From assembly GCA_041485165.1 (NCBI GenBank), contig JBGPJC010000052.1, forward strand, positions 1 to 26,536: a stretch of 26,536 nt of DNA, written 5' to 3'. Source of the stretch: JAAFGT01 sp041485165 (lineage in GTDB: Bacteria; Acidobacteriota; Terriglobia; Acidiferrales; UBA7541). The notes under the pieces are model-generated. The model saw nothing but the letters and a program-made list of their open reading frames with translations, ran no database searches and was not told where the DNA came from. The position numbers and the translations under genes are program-made. How positions within the stretch are numbered: position 1 is the first letter of the stretch; every line of letters starts with the position of its first letter. Below, piece after piece: positions 16,156-24,480 of this stretch.

Positions 16156-17121
16156 GTGAGCCATACCATTGAAATCCTGGTGCGCCACGGATACATCGTG
16201 CTTCTCGTCGTGGTCTTCGCCGAACAGATCGGCCTGCCGGTGCCTTCCCCGCCCATGCTTCTGGCGGCGGGCGCGCTTGCCGGAACCGGGCGCATGAGCC
16301 TGCCGCTGGCTCTGAGCCTGGCTATTTTCGCCGCACTGCTGGGCGATCTCATCTGGTACGTACTCGGCCGCAAGCGCGGAATCCGCGTACTCCAGTTCTT
16401 GTGCCGGATTTCGCTCGAGCCGGACTCCTGCGTGCGCAACACGGAAGAGATTTTCGCCCGCCACGGCGCCCGCTCGCTCCTGGTGGCAAAATTCATTCCC
16501 GGCCTCAGCACGGCGGCGCCGCCGCTGGCCGGCGTCTTCCACATGAAGATTGGGAAGTTTCTCTCCTTTGACACCTTGGGCTCATTGCTCTGGGTGGGGG
16601 TATACACAGGTTTGGGCTACGCTTTCAGCGACAAACTCGAACTGCTGGCCGAGCACGGCGCTCGCTTCGGCACCGGGCTGGGATTCTTGATGATCGCCGG
16701 GCTGGCCGGCTTCGTGGCTTGGAAGTTCATTAAGCGCCGCCGTTTTCTGCGCGACTTGCGGCTGGCGCGGATTACTCCCGCCGAGTTGCGCGAGAAAATG
16801 AAGGCTGGAGAGGAATTGGTGATCGTGGACCTGCGCCACTCGCTCAGTTTTGAAGCTGACCCGGAATATATTCCTGGCGCGCTGCACATTGATCCCGAGG
16901 AGTTTGACCACAAACAGGGGGATATTCCTCGCGATCGCGATGTCATCCTGTACTGTACTTGACCGAGCGAAGCCAGCAGTGCCCGGGTGGCGCTGCTCCT
17001 GCGGCGAAAAGGTTTCAGCCGCGTCCGCCCACTGGCCGGCGGCCTGGATGCCTGGAGAGAGCTGGGCTTCCCCGTGGCTTCTGCCGAGGACGCAACCCCT
17101 ACCGCGGCCAGCGCCATGTAA
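16156..17121 (+). CDS. DedA membrane protein fused to rhodanese, candidate selenoprotein (in-frame TGA)
   Basis: Predicted 321-residue inner-membrane protein. Residues ~10-185 form a DedA/SNARE-associated domain with several membrane helices (EQIGLPVPSPPMLLAAGAL near the start, KFIPGLSTAAPPLAG in the middle). After a basic linker (KRRRFLRDLR), residues ~206-310 form a cytoplasmic rhodanese domain (ITPAELREKM, VIVDLRHS, IPGALHI). At codon 269 (16960-16962) the frame shows TGA in the context YCT-U-PSEASSAR, where DedA-rhodanese relatives carry the catalytic Cys. The frame then stays open and rhodanese-like (RVRPLAGGLDAWRELGFPV) to TAA 17119-17121. The start is GTG 16156. Decoding as selenocysteine is inferred from position, continuity and the hairpin that follows. 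The alternatives are a nonsense mutation or a base error. A normal gene call would stop at 16962. Confidence 0.75.
16975..16997 (+). promoter_or_regulatory. Candidate bacterial SECIS hairpin
   Basis: A 9-bp stem (AGCAGTGCC at 16975-16983 with GGCGCTGCT at 16989-16997, one T.G wobble) closes the loop CGGGT (16984-16988). It begins 12 nt after the in-frame TGA, and the loop begins 21 nt after it. G is the second loop base. The wobble U (16980) sits three pairs below the loop, the place where I recall a bulged U in the E. coli fdhF SECIS. These features match the general description of bacterial SECIS elements, which recruit SelB. Confidence 0.6.
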
Positions 17122-17177
17122 CCTGGCCGCGATCGGAAGTATCCAAGCAGCAAGTTCCACTGGAGAAAAGCATACTC

Positions 17178-17804
17178 ATGGACAAAATTGCTCCCACGCA
17201 GTTCCCGATTCACGACCTGCTCGCTCGCCGCTGGAGCCCGCGGGCTTTCTCGCCGCGCAAAGTCGAACCCGGGATCCTGATGCAGCTCTTTGAGGCCGCG
17301 CGCTGGGCGGCCTCGTCGTTCAACGAGCAGCCCTGGAGCTTTATTGCGGCCACCAGCGACAACGCTGAACAGTTCCAGCGCATGCTCAATGTTCTGATCC
17401 CGTTCAATGCCGCGTGGGTGCAGCACGCGCCGGTAGTTGCGTTGTCGGTGGCCAAACTGCGATTCGCGCACAACGACGAGGTTAACCGCCACGCCATGCA
17501 TGACGTCGGACAGGCCGCCGCCTCGCTGAGCCTTCAGGCCACAGCGCTCGGCCTCTGCGTCCACCAGATGGCCGGCTTCGATGTCGAAAAAGCGCGTGCC
17601 GAATTCTCCATCCCCGCGGGATACGAACCGGGCGCGGTGATGGCCATTGGCTACCCAGGGGATGCGGATTCACTCCCCGCGCCGCTGCGCGAGAAGGAAC
17701 TGGCGCCGCGATCGCGCCAACCCCTGGAGAAAATTGTCTTCGCCGGCAAGTGGGGCGAGACATCTCCACTGCTCGGCGCCAGCGGTAGGCAACAGAAGGC
17801 CTGA
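17178..17804 (+). CDS. Nitroreductase-family FMN oxidoreductase
   Basis: Probable FMN-dependent NAD(P)H oxidoreductase of 208 residues. The N-terminal LLARRWSPRAFSPRKVEP segment is the phosphate/FMN-binding strand typical of the family, and AARWAASSFNEQPWSFI is the second FMN site. The C-terminal part (GYEPGAVMAIGYPGD) is the usual closing strand. Substrates of such enzymes include nitro compounds, quinones and enones; none can be assigned here. The start is ATG 17178 with GGAGAAAAG upstream; the reading from 16959 overlaps the rhodanese end and is rejected. It is 56 nt after the DedA-rhodanese TAA and 13 nt before the pirin gene, so it is probably in one operon with them. Confidence 0.9.
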   Translation: MDKIAPTQFPIHDLLARRWSPRAFSPRKVEPGILMQLFEAARWAASSFNEQPWSFIAATSDNAEQFQRMLNVLIPFNAAWVQHAPVVALSVAKLRFAHNDEVNRHAMHDVGQAAASLSLQATALGLCVHQMAGFDVEKARAEFSIPAGYEPGAVMAIGYPGDADSLPAPLREKELAPRSRQPLEKIVFAGKWGETSPLLGASGRQQKA

Positions 17805-17817
17805 GCGAGGTGCCTCG

Positions 17818-18519
17818 ATGATTCAGATTATTCCTTCAAAAGATCGCTATCACCAGAATATAGGCTGGCTGGACACGCGCTGGCATTTCTCCTTCTCCGA
17901 TTATTACGACCCCAAGAACATGCAATGGGGCGCGCTGCGCGTTTTCAATGACGACGTGGTCCAGCCTGGCCAGGGCTTTGGCACCCATCCTCACAAGGAC
18001 ATGGAGATCATCACTTGCGTCCTCGATGGCGCCCTCGAACACAAGGACAGCCTGGGGAATACCGGGGTGATCCGCAGGGGCGAGGTGCAGGTGATGTCCG
18101 CCGGGAAAGGCATTCGCCACTCCGAGTACAACCATTCGAAAGCGAAGCCGCTGCACCTGTTGCAGCTCTGGATCTTCCCGCGTCAGCAGGGCCTCGAGCC
18201 GCGCTGGGAACAGCGCGACTTTACCTCCGCACTTGCCAAAGGGAAGCTGCTTCCCGTGGTTTCCGATGGCCGCATCCCGCAGACGCTGCGCATCGACCAG
18301 GACGCTTCCATCTATCTTTCGCAGCTTGGGACGGCGCAACAGGTGTCCCACGCCAGCGCGAAGGATCGCAAGGGCTATCTCTTTGTAATCTCGGGGGAAG
18401 TGTCGCTGAACGGGAAAGACCTTGCCGCGGGCGACCAGGCGCGCATCTCCGGCGAATCGCAGCTCGATATCCGCGGCCGCGAGGAATCCGAGCTCATGCT
18501 CCTCGATCTGCCGGCATGA
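17818..18519 (+). CDS. Pirin-family bicupin protein
   Basis: A 233-residue bicupin related to YhhW and human pirin. The N-terminal cupin carries the metal ligands His57, His59, His101 and Glu103 (THPHKD and IRHSE), the same numbers I recall for human pirin. Family segments DYYDPKNMQWGALRVFNDD, GEVQVMSAGKGIRHSEYN and LLQLWIFPRQQGLEP are present. Bacterial pirins may act as quercetin 2,3-dioxygenases or as redox-linked regulators; the role here is open. GAGG precedes ATG 17818. Only 13 nt separate it from the nitroreductase gene. It converges on dcd with a 7-nt gap and no visible terminator. Confidence 0.93.
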   Translation: MIQIIPSKDRYHQNIGWLDTRWHFSFSDYYDPKNMQWGALRVFNDDVVQPGQGFGTHPHKDMEIITCVLDGALEHKDSLGNTGVIRRGEVQVMSAGKGIRHSEYNHSKAKPLHLLQLWIFPRQQGLEPRWEQRDFTSALAKGKLLPVVSDGRIPQTLRIDQDASIYLSQLGTAQQVSHASAKDRKGYLFVISGEVSLNGKDLAAGDQARISGESQLDIRGREESELMLLDLPA

Positions 18520-18526
18520 GCAACGG

Positions 18527-19081
18527 CTAAATGCGTGGCAGGACGATTCCCTGCTGGTCCTGGTATTTGCCCTTCTTGTCTTTGTAGGAGACCTCGCAGT
18601 CTTCGTCGGATTCGAAGAAAATCACCTGGCAGAGACCTTCGTTACCGTAAATTTTCGCCGGCAGCGGCGTACTGTTGCTGATCTCCAGGGTCACAAAGCC
18701 TTCCCACTCCGGCTCGAACGGCGTCACGTTGACGATGATCCCGCAGCGCGCATAAGTGGACTTGCCCACGCAGATGGTCAGCACATTCCGCGGGATGCGG
18801 AAATATTCCACCGAGCGCGCCAGCGCGAACGAATTCGGCGGGATGATGCACACCGGCCCTTTGAACTCGACGAAATTGCGCGCGTCAAAATTCTTGGGAT
18901 CCACGGTGGTGGAGTTCACGTTCGTAAAAATACGGAACTCGTCGGCCACGCGCAGGTCGTATCCATAGGAAGAAACTCCGTAACTGATCTTTCCTTCGCG
19001 CACCTGGCGATCTTCGAACGGCTCAATCATGCGGTGTTCCAACGCCATGCGGCGAATCCAGCGGTCTGATTTGACGCTCAT
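18527..19081 (-). CDS. dcd: dCTP deaminase
   Basis: Cytoplasmic enzyme that deaminates dCTP to dUTP, feeding dTTP synthesis. It has 184 residues, in the family range (about 185-195). Family motifs are ISYGVSSYGYDLRVADEF, the nucleotide-binding GKSTYARCGI, and the active-site Glu in FVTLEISNSTPLPAKIY. The C-terminal KGKYQDQQGIVLPRI is also typical. It trimerises in known relatives. Whether it also hydrolyses dUTP cannot be decided. GGGAGG lies just before the ATG. It is divergent from the HU-like gene. Confidence 0.95.
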   Translation of the reverse strand: MSVKSDRWIRRMALEHRMIEPFEDRQVREGKISYGVSSYGYDLRVADEFRIFTNVNSTTVDPKNFDARNFVEFKGPVCIIPPNSFALARSVEYFRIPRNVLTICVGKSTYARCGIIVNVTPFEPEWEGFVTLEISNSTPLPAKIYGNEGLCQVIFFESDEDCEVSYKDKKGKYQDQQGIVLPRI

Positions 19082-19150
19082 GCCTGCCTCCCAGCAAAGA
19101 AAAGATGGCGGTAGTAGAAAGGTCCGGCAGTTTATTACGCTGCGCGCTCC

Positions 19151-19179
19151 TTGACAACCTGCAAGTTGCTGACTAGCAT
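19151..19179 (+). promoter_or_regulatory. Sigma70 promoter of the HU-like gene
   Basis: TTGACA (19151-19156) and TAGCAT (19174-19179) are separated by an ideal 17-nt spacer. The transcript would start near 19186, about 22 nt before the GTG at 19208. This means the TTG at 19151 is the -35 box, not a start codon. Confidence 0.75.
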
Positions 19180-19207
19180 AGATTTGTCAGTAGCGCTGGA
19201 GGCGCGA

Positions 19208-19474
19208 GTGATCAAGCTCGATATCGTCAACGCCGTCGTCAATCGCACCAACGTCAGCCGCGCCAAAGCCGAGCGCGCCGTGGAAACGGTTTTTGAAACC
19301 ATGAAAAAAGCTCTCGCCGCGGGACAGCGCATCGAACTCCGCCGCTTCGGGGTCTTCAGCGTCAAGCCGCGCAAGACCGGCATCGGCCGCAACCCTCGCA
19401 CCGGAGAGGAAGTCAGCATCCCGCCGGGCAAGGCTGTTCGCTTCAAACCGGGCAAGGAGCTGCAAGGCATTTAG
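19208..19474 (+). CDS. HU/IHF-family nucleoid DNA-binding protein
   Basis: Small basic histone-like protein of 88 residues that dimerises, bends DNA and helps compact the chromosome. The N-terminal helices (IKLDIVNAVVNRTNVSRAKA) are followed by IELRRFGVFSVKPRK and the DNA-binding arm signature GRNPRTGEEVSIPPGKAVRF, ending with KPGKELQGI. The start is GTG 19208 with GGAGG about 5 nt upstream. A 107-residue reading from TTG 19151 would include the promoter. HU versus IHF cannot be decided. It is close to an M50-type protease gene downstream, with 80 nt between. Confidence 0.93.
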   Translation: MIKLDIVNAVVNRTNVSRAKAERAVETVFETMKKALAAGQRIELRRFGVFSVKPRKTGIGRNPRTGEEVSIPPGKAVRFKPGKELQGI

Positions 19475-19554
19475 CTCCCGCAGTGGGGGCATGGGCGCCT
19501 TCCCCCCGGCTCTATTGTGCCGCTCAGTTTCCGTCCGCGTCCCGGCGAGTGCAA

Positions 19555-20544
19555 ATGACCAACGAAAACGGTCACGGGCAGCCGACGCTCGAGAGCCTCG
19601 AGCGCCAGATGGCGTATTCTCCACGCGCACTGGAGACAGTGAGCTACGGCCCGCCTCCTACCGGGCGCCGCGCCCTCCTGATCGCCGCCATGCTCTTCGC
19701 TCTGACCGTGCTCTCGACGCTGGCGGTAGGCGCGCAGTTTGCCGTGGCCTACGCGCAGGACGTGGCACCGTTCACGCGTGATTTTTCTCCTTACGGTGCC
19801 TTGCTGCAGTCGCCTCGCCTGTTGCTGCTGGGCATTCCCTTCTCCTTCACGCTGATGGGCATTCTGCTGGCGCACGAGTTGGGCCATTTCTTCGCCTGCC
19901 GCTACTATGGCATTGCTGCCAGCTACCCCTACTTTATCCCCGCGCCGACGCTGATCGGCACCATGGGCGCTTTCATCCGCATCCGCTCGCCCATCGTCAA
20001 CCGCAAGGCGCTGTTCGACGTGGGTATCGCCGGACCGGTGGTCGGCTTTCTCTTCGCGCTGCCGGCGCTGGCCATCGCCATCAGCTATTCCAAGGTGGCC
20101 GCGGGCGCGCAGCGGGAAGCCGCCATTCTTTTCGGCGACCCGCTCGTGATGCAACTGTTCACCCACTGGCTGCGGCCCAATGTTGTCCCGCATGATTTGC
20201 TTCTGCACCCTGTGGGGCGGGCTGCCTGGGTGGGTCTGTTCTGCACCGCGCTGAACCTCTTACCCATCGGCCAGCTCGACGGCGGACATATACTCTACTC
20301 GCTCAGCAGCGAGAAGCACCGCCGGATATCCTTGGCGGCAGTGATTCTTCTGGTCCCGCTGGGGAAACTTTTCTGGAATGGTTGGTGGATGTGGGCAGCG
20401 CTCCTTCTGGCGCTGGGTTTCCGCCATCCCGTGCTGCTCGACCGCTGGGAGCCCATTGATGCCAAGCGCCGCATGTGGGCCTTCGTAGCTGTGGTGATTT
20501 TCGCCCTCTGCTTCATGCCCGCACCGATGACCGTGCGCTTTTGA
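19555..20544 (+). CDS. Site-2-protease-like M50 zinc metallopeptidase
   Basis: Intramembrane zinc protease of 329 residues. The zinc-binding HELGH is at 107-111 within a membrane segment (GILLAHELGHFFACRYYG), and the third ligand motif NLLPIGQLDGGH has Asp near 242. Hydrophobic helices lie at about 40-65, 90-115, 155-190, 222-240 and 258-325. The EGY-type family usually clips transmembrane regulators or processes membrane proteins; no substrate is adjacent. No PDZ domain is visible, unlike RseP. ATG 19555 is chosen because the preceding residues of the longer frame look random; the ribosome-binding site (GGCGAG) is weak. Confidence 0.9.
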   Translation: MTNENGHGQPTLESLERQMAYSPRALETVSYGPPPTGRRALLIAAMLFALTVLSTLAVGAQFAVAYAQDVAPFTRDFSPYGALLQSPRLLLLGIPFSFTLMGILLAHELGHFFACRYYGIAASYPYFIPAPTLIGTMGAFIRIRSPIVNRKALFDVGIAGPVVGFLFALPALAIAISYSKVAAGAQREAAILFGDPLVMQLFTHWLRPNVVPHDLLLHPVGRAAWVGLFCTALNLLPIGQLDGGHILYSLSSEKHRRISLAAVILLVPLGKLFWNGWWMWAALLLALGFRHPVLLDRWEPIDAKRRMWAFVAVVIFALCFMPAPMTVRF

Positions 20545-20649
20545 GCGGTCGCTCGGTTTTACCTGCCCGCCCAATCCTTTCTTTCCGTCCCGCCCCTTCC
20601 CAGTTATGATTCCTCGCCTTTCAGGGGAGTCGAGCACTCATACGCAAAA

Positions 20650-21987
20650 ATGCCGGCGCTGCAACGCACACTCGGTCTCCGGGACATGTTCTTTCTGGTC
20701 ATCGGCTCGGTGATCGGCTCGGGAATTTTTCTTGTCCCCGGCGGGATCCTGCGGCGCGTAGATGGCTCGGTGGGCGTGGCGATGGCCGTGTGGGTGGCGG
20801 GCGGAGTCCTGTCGTTGCTCGGCGCGCTGACTTACGGCGAGCTCACCGCCATGCGCCCCGAAGCCGGTGGCCTCTACGTCTTCATCCGCGAGGGGTTTGG
20901 ACGCCTGCCCGCGTTTCTCTATGGGTGGACGCTCTTCCTGGTGATTGCCAGCGGCGCGGTGGCCACCCTGTCGGTAGCGTTCAGCAACTACCTGGGTGAG
21001 CTGGTGCCGCTCAGCCCGCTGGCGGGCAAGGTGATTTCGGTGTCCATGATCGCCCTGCTTACCGCGGTCAACGTCCGCGGCACCCGCCAGAGCGCCGATC
21101 TGCAGAACTGGACGACGCTGCTCAAAGCCGTGGCGCTGATCGCCATGGGCGTCCTGCTGCTGGTGCTGGGGAGGATGCACATCGCGTCTGCCGCCTCTCC
21201 GGCGGTGCAGCCGCACGCCTCCATGGTCTCCCGCTTCGGCCTGGCCATGATTGACGTGCTGTGGGCCTACGAGGGATGGCAGTTTGTCACGTACAGCGCG
21301 GGGGAAGTGAAAGACCCGCAGCGGAATTTTCCGCGGGCGTTTCTGGCCGGAATGCTTTTTCTGATCGGCGGCTACGTGCTGGCCAATCTGGGATATCTGG
21401 CGGTCCTGGGTCCGCAAGGCGTGGCGGAATCGAAACGCGTGGCGGCCACCGCCGTCGCCGCAGCGCTGGGTCCCTGGGCCTCCAAGCTGGTCGCGGTGGC
21501 CATACTGGTCGCTGTGTTCAGCGCTGCAAACAGCATCCAGCTCACCGCTCCGCGCGTTTTCTACGCTATGGCCTCTGACGGGCTTTTCTTCCGCAAGCTG
21601 GCCGAGGTGCATCCGCGCTTTCACACCCCGGCCAACGCGGTCGTGGCCGGCGGCGTGTGGGCCGCGGTGATGGCCTGCACCGGCACATTCCAGCAACTGC
21701 TCACCTATGTTGTTTTCACCGGCTGGATCTTCTACGGCCTGAGCGCCGCCAGCATCTTCGTGTATCGCCGGCGCATGCCGGACCTGGAACGTGCCTACCG
21801 CGTCCCCGGCTATCCCTGGCCGCCGCTGTTGTTCGTCTCCGCGGCCCTCGCCCTGGTGGCCAACACCATCGCGGCGGCGCCACGCGCCGCAGGCTTAGGC
21901 CTGGGAATCGTCTTCCTCGGCGTACCAGTATACTTTCTGTGGCGAAGTCCCGGTTCGCCTGCCCGCCAAGAACTCTCTCAGGATTGA
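20650..21987 (+). CDS. APC-superfamily amino acid permease
   Basis: Inner-membrane transporter of 445 residues with about twelve predicted helices. The first helix carries GSVIGSGIFLVPGGI, the unwound glycine motif that binds the amino-acid backbone in LeuT-fold APC carriers. YGELTAMRPEAGGLYVFIREGFG is the conserved loop after helix 2. Later motifs AYEGWQFVTYSAGEVKDPQRN and the PRVFYAMASDGLFF region match LAT-like members. The exchange partner or substrate is not predictable. TATGAT near 20605 may be a -10 box. GGGGAG lies about 20 nt before the ATG, further than usual. It converges on priA with a 29-nt gap and no hairpin. Confidence 0.9.
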   Translation: MPALQRTLGLRDMFFLVIGSVIGSGIFLVPGGILRRVDGSVGVAMAVWVAGGVLSLLGALTYGELTAMRPEAGGLYVFIREGFGRLPAFLYGWTLFLVIASGAVATLSVAFSNYLGELVPLSPLAGKVISVSMIALLTAVNVRGTRQSADLQNWTTLLKAVALIAMGVLLLVLGRMHIASAASPAVQPHASMVSRFGLAMIDVLWAYEGWQFVTYSAGEVKDPQRNFPRAFLAGMLFLIGGYVLANLGYLAVLGPQGVAESKRVAATAVAAALGPWASKLVAVAILVAVFSAANSIQLTAPRVFYAMASDGLFFRKLAEVHPRFHTPANAVVAGGVWAAVMACTGTFQQLLTYVVFTGWIFYGLSAASIFVYRRRMPDLERAYRVPGYPWPPLLFVSAALALVANTIAAAPRAAGLGLGIVFLGVPVYFLWRSPGSPARQELSQD

Positions 21988-22016
21988 TGCTCGCCGGCGT
22001 TCCCACGAAATAAATT

Positions 22017-24452
22017 CTAGAGGAGATTTACCGGATCCACATCCACCAATACCGCACCGTCGGGGATCTCTTTCTTCGCGCAAAAGTCCAGGCATTCTCC
22101 CAGCACGCGGGAAAGCTGCGTCCGCTTGGGGGCCTTGAGCAGGAACTGGAAGCGGTAGTCGCGCCGCAGCCGCGCCAGCGGCGCCTGCGCGGGCCCCAGC
22201 ACCTTGAGTCCTCGCGCCTCGAGCGGCCGGAAGAACCCTTCCAGGGCCCGGCTCCAGCGGATGGCATTTTCGATCTTGGGAGCGCGCACCAAAACGCTGG
22301 CCAGTGCGGCGAACGGCGGGTAGTGCATCATGCGGCGGAAATGCACTTCCTTCTCGAAGAAGGCCTGGTAGTCCTGCCGCGCGCCATACTGGATGGCGTA
22401 ATGCTCCGGATGAAAAGTCTGCACCAGGACTTCACCGGGCAGCTCGCCGCGTCCGGCGCGCCCGGCCACCTGGGTGAGGATCTGGAAAGTGCGTTCCGCG
22501 GCGCGGAAATCAGGCAGCCCCAGCGCGAGGTCGGCGGAGACCACGCCCACCAGGGTGACGCGATGAAAATCGTGGCCCTTGGCCACCATTTGCGTGCCGA
22601 CTAGGATGTCCAGCTTGCCCGCGGCGAATGCGCCCAGGATTTTCTGGTAGGCGCGTTTACTGCGCACCGTGTCGCGGTCCAGCCGGCCGACGCGCGCCGC
22701 CGGGAACTGCGCGCGGAGCTGCTCCTCGACCTGCTCGGCGCCCTCGCCGACGAAATACATATATTCGGCGTTGCATTTGGGGCAGGCCTTGGGCACCGGA
22801 CGCGAGTAGCCGCAGTAGTGGCAGAGCAGCCGCTGGCGGCTCTTGTGATAAGTCAGCGAGATGCTGCAATTCTGGCACTGCACCGCGGCGCCGCAGCTCC
22901 GGCACAGCGCGCACCACGAATAGCCGCGGCGGTTAATCAGCACCAGCGCCTGCGTGCCGGCTTCGAGCCGCGCGGTGATAGCGGAACGCAGACGTTCGCT
23001 GAGCGCTCCGCCGCGATGCGTGCGGCGAAATTCATCGCGCAGGTCCACCAGCGCAACCTGGGCCAGCGGACGATTGCTCACCCGGCCTTCCAGCTCGAGC
23101 AGTTGATACTTCCCCGCGCGCGCGTGTTGGTAGCTTTCGAGCGAGGGCGTGGCCGAGCCCAGAACAGCAACAGCGCCTTCCAGTTTGGCGCGGACCAGCG
23201 CGGTGTCCCGGCCGTTGTACTTGGGTGTCTCTTCCTGCTTGTAGCTGGATTCGTGCTCCTCGTCCACGATCACCAGGCCGAGCCGCTCGAGCGGCGCAAA
23301 AATGGCCGAGCGCGTGCCGATTACCACGCGCGACTCGCCGCGTCGCACGGCCCACCAGGCCCGCGCGCGTTCGCCGTCGGGCAGCCCACTGTGCAGCACG
23401 ATCACGCCCGCAGCTTCGCCCAGGCGCGCGCGAAGCAGGCGGCTCATGGCCAGCGTCAGCGCAATTTCCGGCACCAGCACCAGCGCGGAGCGGCCACGTT
23501 CCAGCGCGGTTTCAATGGCTGCAAGGTACACCTCGGTCTTCCCGCTGCCGGTGACGCCGTGCAGCAGGCCGGTAACGAAGCCACCGCAGTCCATCCACCC
23601 GCGGATCTGCTCGACCGCGTGCGCCTGGCCGGGGTTCAGCACATTGCGCGGCAACTCGATATCGGCTTCGAGAGAATCAAGTTCAACATCGAGTGGTTCC
23701 TCCCAGGTCTCGAGCACGCCATCTCGTACCAGCCGCTCGATGACCGCGCGAGAGACCTTGGCCTGCTCCGCGAGTGCGTGCACCGGCAGCGGGCCGCGGG
23801 TCGCGGTCAACAGATCGCGAATTCGCTCCTCCCCACTGCCCGGCGCCGGCTGGGGAGCCGTGCGCGCCCAAGCCACAATCTTTTGTGTGCGCGTGGTACG
23901 CCGCCGCGCCACTTCGCGAGCTTCGAGCGCTCCGCCGCGCAGCAAGCGCGCGGCTGCGGCTTCACCACCAGCAAGTTTTCGGAACTGATTTGCGGGGACG
24001 GGCTGCTCGACTTCAAACTGCTGCAGAACAGCCAGCTCGGCATTCTCTTCCTCGGTTCGCTCGCCGCCATCCAGCAGACGGAGCAGGTATTCCCGGCCCG
24101 CCGGCGTCAGGCGCAGCTCGCGCACAGTCCTGACTTCGACCACCGGCGGAAGCATCGCGCGAAAAACTTCGCCAACCGGAGCAACGTAGTAATCCGCCAA
24201 CCACCGCCCCAGCGCCACCAGCGCCGGGGGGAGCGCCGGCTGCGCATCCAGCACCTCGACAATCTCGCGGAGATTCTCCGTATCCGGCTTGCTGCTGGTG
24301 CACTCGAGCACCACACCCACCACCGCCTTGCGCCGGAACGGCACGACGACCCGGCTACCTGGCTCAGGCCCTTCGCCGAGCGAGTCCGGCACCAGGTAGG
24401 TAAAAGTCGAGCGCAGCGGGACAGGGAGAGCGACTTCGCAATAGACGGCCAC
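22017..24452 (-). CDS. priA: Primosomal protein N' (replication restart helicase)
   Basis: 3'-5' DNA helicase that reloads the replisome at stalled forks. It has 811 residues from GTG 24452. The N-terminal DNA-binding domain starts with EVALPVPLRSTFTYLVP. The helicase core shows Walker A GVTGSGKTEVY, the DEEH box (VIVDEEHESSYKQ), GTRSAIF, and GTQMVAKGHDFHRV in the second RecA lobe, with QVAGRAGRG as motif VI. Eight zinc-binding Cys occur in four pairs (CALCRSC, CQNC, CHYC, CPKC). GTG 24452 fits the usual N-terminus (VAVYCEVALPVP); in-frame ATG 24512 and TTG 24545 would add 20 or 31 atypical residues. It follows the acyl-CoA dehydratase cluster on the same strand. Confidence 0.94.
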   Translation of the reverse strand: MAVYCEVALPVPLRSTFTYLVPDSLGEGPEPGSRVVVPFRRKAVVGVVLECTSSKPDTENLREIVEVLDAQPALPPALVALGRWLADYYVAPVGEVFRAMLPPVVEVRTVRELRLTPAGREYLLRLLDGGERTEEENAELAVLQQFEVEQPVPANQFRKLAGGEAAAARLLRGGALEAREVARRRTTRTQKIVAWARTAPQPAPGSGEERIRDLLTATRGPLPVHALAEQAKVSRAVIERLVRDGVLETWEEPLDVELDSLEADIELPRNVLNPGQAHAVEQIRGWMDCGGFVTGLLHGVTGSGKTEVYLAAIETALERGRSALVLVPEIALTLAMSRLLRARLGEAAGVIVLHSGLPDGERARAWWAVRRGESRVVIGTRSAIFAPLERLGLVIVDEEHESSYKQEETPKYNGRDTALVRAKLEGAVAVLGSATPSLESYQHARAGKYQLLELEGRVSNRPLAQVALVDLRDEFRRTHRGGALSERLRSAITARLEAGTQALVLINRRGYSWCALCRSCGAAVQCQNCSISLTYHKSRQRLLCHYCGYSRPVPKACPKCNAEYMYFVGEGAEQVEEQLRAQFPAARVGRLDRDTVRSKRAYQKILGAFAAGKLDILVGTQMVAKGHDFHRVTLVGVVSADLALGLPDFRAAERTFQILTQVAGRAGRGELPGEVLVQTFHPEHYAIQYGARQDYQAFFEKEVHFRRMMHYPPFAALASVLVRAPKIENAIRWSRALEGFFRPLEARGLKVLGPAQAPLARLRRDYRFQFLLKAPKRTQLSRVLGECLDFCAKKEIPDGAVLVDVDPVNLL

Positions 24453-24480
24453 GGCGAGGATTAGTGTAGCAGGCCCGTGC

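Noticed and set aside
16963..17121. Rhodanese tail as a separate gene or simple pseudogene
   Set aside because: There is no start codon with a ribosome-binding site after the TGA, the frame is uninterrupted on both sides, and the TGA sits exactly on the catalytic residue; a nonsense mutation cannot be fully excluded.
19151..19207. TTG start for the HU-like protein
   Set aside because: This TTG is part of a TTGACA -35 box with a 17-nt spacer to TAGCAT; GTG 19208 has GGAGG and matches the family N-terminus.
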